In this document: positions 62,562-64,000 of the stretch, one piece after another
How positions within the stretch are numbered: position 1 is the stretch's first letter
How the letters are laid out: each line of letters begins with the position of its first letter
NCBI GenBank assembly: GCA_947496215.1
Contig: CANMCF010000004.1
Location: forward strand, 179,883 to 243,882
Length of the DNA: 64,000 nucleotides
Source: an uncultured Bizionia sp.
Lineage (GTDB): Bacteria; Bacteroidota; Bacteroidia; Flavobacteriales; Flavobacteriaceae
Direction: 5' to 3'
Translations under genes and position numbers: made by a program
Notes under the pieces: generated by a model
Databases searched by the model: none
The model's input: the letters and a program-made list of their open reading frames with translations, nothing else
What the model was told of the DNA's origin: nothing

Positions 62562-64000
62562 ATGAGAACAAAACTACATTGCGTACTTGCATTGATATTT
62601 TCAATGTCAATAGGCATGCTTTCTGCTCAGGAAGGTTATTGGTCGTCAAGTACGTTCAAAAATGGAACACAAGATGTTTCTTTGGAAATGCTGGATGAGA
62701 AGAACTATGAGGTTTTTCATTTGAATCTGGATGCATTGAAACAACAATTGGTGGGAGCTCCCTTACGTCGCCAATCCAACGGTGAATCCAACACGATTGT
62801 GCGTTTTCCTGATGCAAAGGGGGAAATGGCAGAGTACCGCGTGGTGGAGACTTCGATCTTCTCGGACCCTGAGTATGGAGCCACGCATCATCCCGAGATA
62901 AAGACCTATTTGGGGTCTAGAACGGATGGATCTGGAACCAGGATGCGATTCAGTGTGACGCCATTGGGATTGAAGGGGATGATGTCGACTCCTGGAGAGG
63001 AGGTTGTCTTCATTCAACCGGTGACCAAGGTATCCAATGGACAGTACTTGATATATAACAAAGGATTCAGATCGGATTCAACGGAGGATTTCGTATGTTC
63101 TACAATAGATGAGGTTGTCAAGAGAGAAGGAGCAAGGGTGATTGAGAGAGATGCAGACGATCAATTGCTCAGAACCTTTAGAATAGCAGTTTCAGTAACT
63201 TCGGAATATACCAGTTTTTGGGATGATGGGAATGCAGGAAATGGAGATGCGCAAGCAGATGCCTTTGCACAGATGGTTTCGACACTGGATAGAAACAACG
63301 AGGTTTTTGAAGTGGACATGGCCATTACCTTCGTATTGGTGGACACGGCAGACGATCCAGCATTGGATTTGATATATTCGGGAACGGATCCCTATGGGAC
63401 GGACTTGAATGGGGATTTGCAAACGAACTTGACGGCTACGGTAGGAGAAGCGGATTATGACATAGGTCACTTGTTGCATAATGGTGGTAACAATGGGAAT
63501 GCTGGATGCATAGGATGTGTGTGTGCAAGTGGGAAGGGAAGTGGCTTTTCTTCTCATACATTTGCGGACAACGATGGCGGGCCTTATATGGCGGACTTCT
63601 TCGACATAGATTACGTACCGCATGAGATAGGGCACCAAATGGGAGCAAACCATACGTGGTCCTTCAATTCGGAAGGCACAGGTGTCAATGCAGAGCCAGG
63701 AAGTGGTACTACCATCATGGGATATGCAGGAATCACAGGTGGTAACGACGTACAGGATCATAGTGATCCTTATTTCCATTACCATAGCATAGATCAAATA
63801 TTGAACAATGTGGGATCGGCTCCCAACAACTGTGCAGCGACAACGGCGATAACCAATGCGCCTCCAGTTGCAGATGCAGGAAGCGACCATACCATACCAA
63901 TGGGTACGGCATTCGTCCTTAGGGCTTCGGCAACGGATCCGGATGGAGGAGATACATTGACATATACTTGGGAACAAATAGATGATGGTGTGACGACCAA
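62562..64000 (+). CDS. Secreted reprolysin-like (M12B-type) metalloprotease, 3' end cut by window edge
   Basis: 479 codons are visible. Signal peptide (MRTKLHCVLALIFSMSIGMLSAQ), propeptide-like region (about 40-190, TYLGSRTDGSGTRMRFSVTP), catalytic domain with zinc motif HEIGHQMGANH (354-364), Cys-pairs CIGCVC before it and a Met-turn MGYAGITGGND after, then a PKD/Ig-like start (PPVADAGSDHTIPMGTAFVL). The layout parallels the protein at 1541-4285 but is a distinct sequence, with richer GC than its neighbours. A P domain and a T9SS tail probably follow beyond the window. Confidence 0.92.
   Translation, partial: MRTKLHCVLALIFSMSIGMLSAQEGYWSSSTFKNGTQDVSLEMLDEKNYEVFHLNLDALKQQLVGAPLRRQSNGESNTIVRFPDAKGEMAEYRVVETSIFSDPEYGATHHPEIKTYLGSRTDGSGTRMRFSVTPLGLKGMMSTPGEEVVFIQPVTKVSNGQYLIYNKGFRSDSTEDFVCSTIDEVVKREGARVIERDADDQLLRTFRIAVSVTSEYTSFWDDGNAGNGDAQADAFAQMVSTLDRNNEVFEVDMAITFVLVDTADDPALDLIYSGTDPYGTDLNGDLQTNLTATVGEADYDIGHLLHNGGNNGNAGCIGCVCASGKGSGFSSHTFADNDGGPYMADFFDIDYVPHEIGHQMGANHTWSFNSEGTGVNAEPGSGTTIMGYAGITGGNDVQDHSDPYFHYHSIDQILNNVGSAPNNCAATTAITNAPPVADAGSDHTIPMGTAFVLRASATDPDGGDTLTYTWEQIDDGVTT

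Noticed and set aside
62763..63977. Long minus-strand frames such as 63192-63977 opposite the right-edge protease
   Set aside because: The translations are Cys/His/Arg-rich without domains, while the plus strand encodes a full metalloprotease domain with signal peptide.
1..64000. CRISPR array, prophage or transposase
   Set aside because: No regularly spaced direct repeats, phage structural genes or DDE/IS transposase motifs were seen in the reading; the only dispersed-type repeat is the metG-leader palindrome.

Overview
The window is chromosomal DNA of a marine-type member of the Bacteroidota, almost certainly Flavobacteriaceae. The evidence is low GC content, TAnnTTTG-type -7 promoter boxes with weak Shine-Dalgarno sequences, several type IX secretion (T9SS) C-terminal sorting domains, a SprB-like repeat protein, TonB-dependent receptor plus surface lipoprotein pairs, DUF4286/DUF4199/DUF6428 proteins, an OlsF-like fused acyltransferase and a Ras-like GTPase. 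No rRNA, tRNA, CRISPR array, insertion sequence or prophage was recognised.

Layout. 1-4.3 kb: two secreted zinc metalloproteases on the minus strand (an M43 pappalysin-like protein cut by the window edge, and a reprolysin-like protein with a P domain and a T9SS tail); a third, related to the second, is cut by the right edge (62.6-64 kb). 4.4-10.4 kb: a secreted endonuclease/exonuclease/phosphatase-fold enzyme next to a TonB-dependent receptor and a DUF5689 lipoprotein, which looks like a nucleic-acid or organophosphate scavenging locus. 10.4-11.5 kb: two small unknown genes between near-identical terminators. 11.9-15 kb: tex with a histone-deacetylase-like gene. 15.2-21.3 kb: SprB-repeat protein, lipocalin/OmpA pair, a decayed T9SS gene, an unknown secreted protein and metG. 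21.4-26.3 kb: LD-carboxypeptidase, YraN, and a tautomerase-SDR-NTF2 operon beside a Crp/Fnr regulator. 26.4-32.6 kb: secreted and lipoprotein genes, a serine hydrolase and a TlpA-like thioredoxin. 32.6-36.6 kb: mfd and a TerB-like gene.

36.6-41.5 kb is the most unusual part: one minus-strand operon with a short coiled-coil protein, a protein whose C-terminal half looks roadblock-like, a Ras-like GTPase overlapping it, and two paralogous hybrid histidine kinases, one with a receiver domain that has lost its phospho-acceptor aspartate. The set recalls MglA/MglB plus two-component input and may be a polarity, motility or envelope signalling module. 41.5-47.3 kb: fbp, a GNAT, aspartate kinase, the OlsF-like protein and a carboxypeptidase-like-domain protein. 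47.3-49.1 kb: an arsenic-type operon (arsR, DUF6428, GNAT, arsC) without an efflux pump in view. 49.1-53 kb: small membrane, VOC, DUF1801, DUF4199, LuxR, dehydrogenase and cupin genes. 53-62.3 kb: housekeeping genes (mgtE, rsmA, serS, ribF) with a TPR protein, an HTTM protein, a truncated GNAT pseudogene and a 41-codon peptide gene.

All names rest on reading motifs by eye. No database search was possible.
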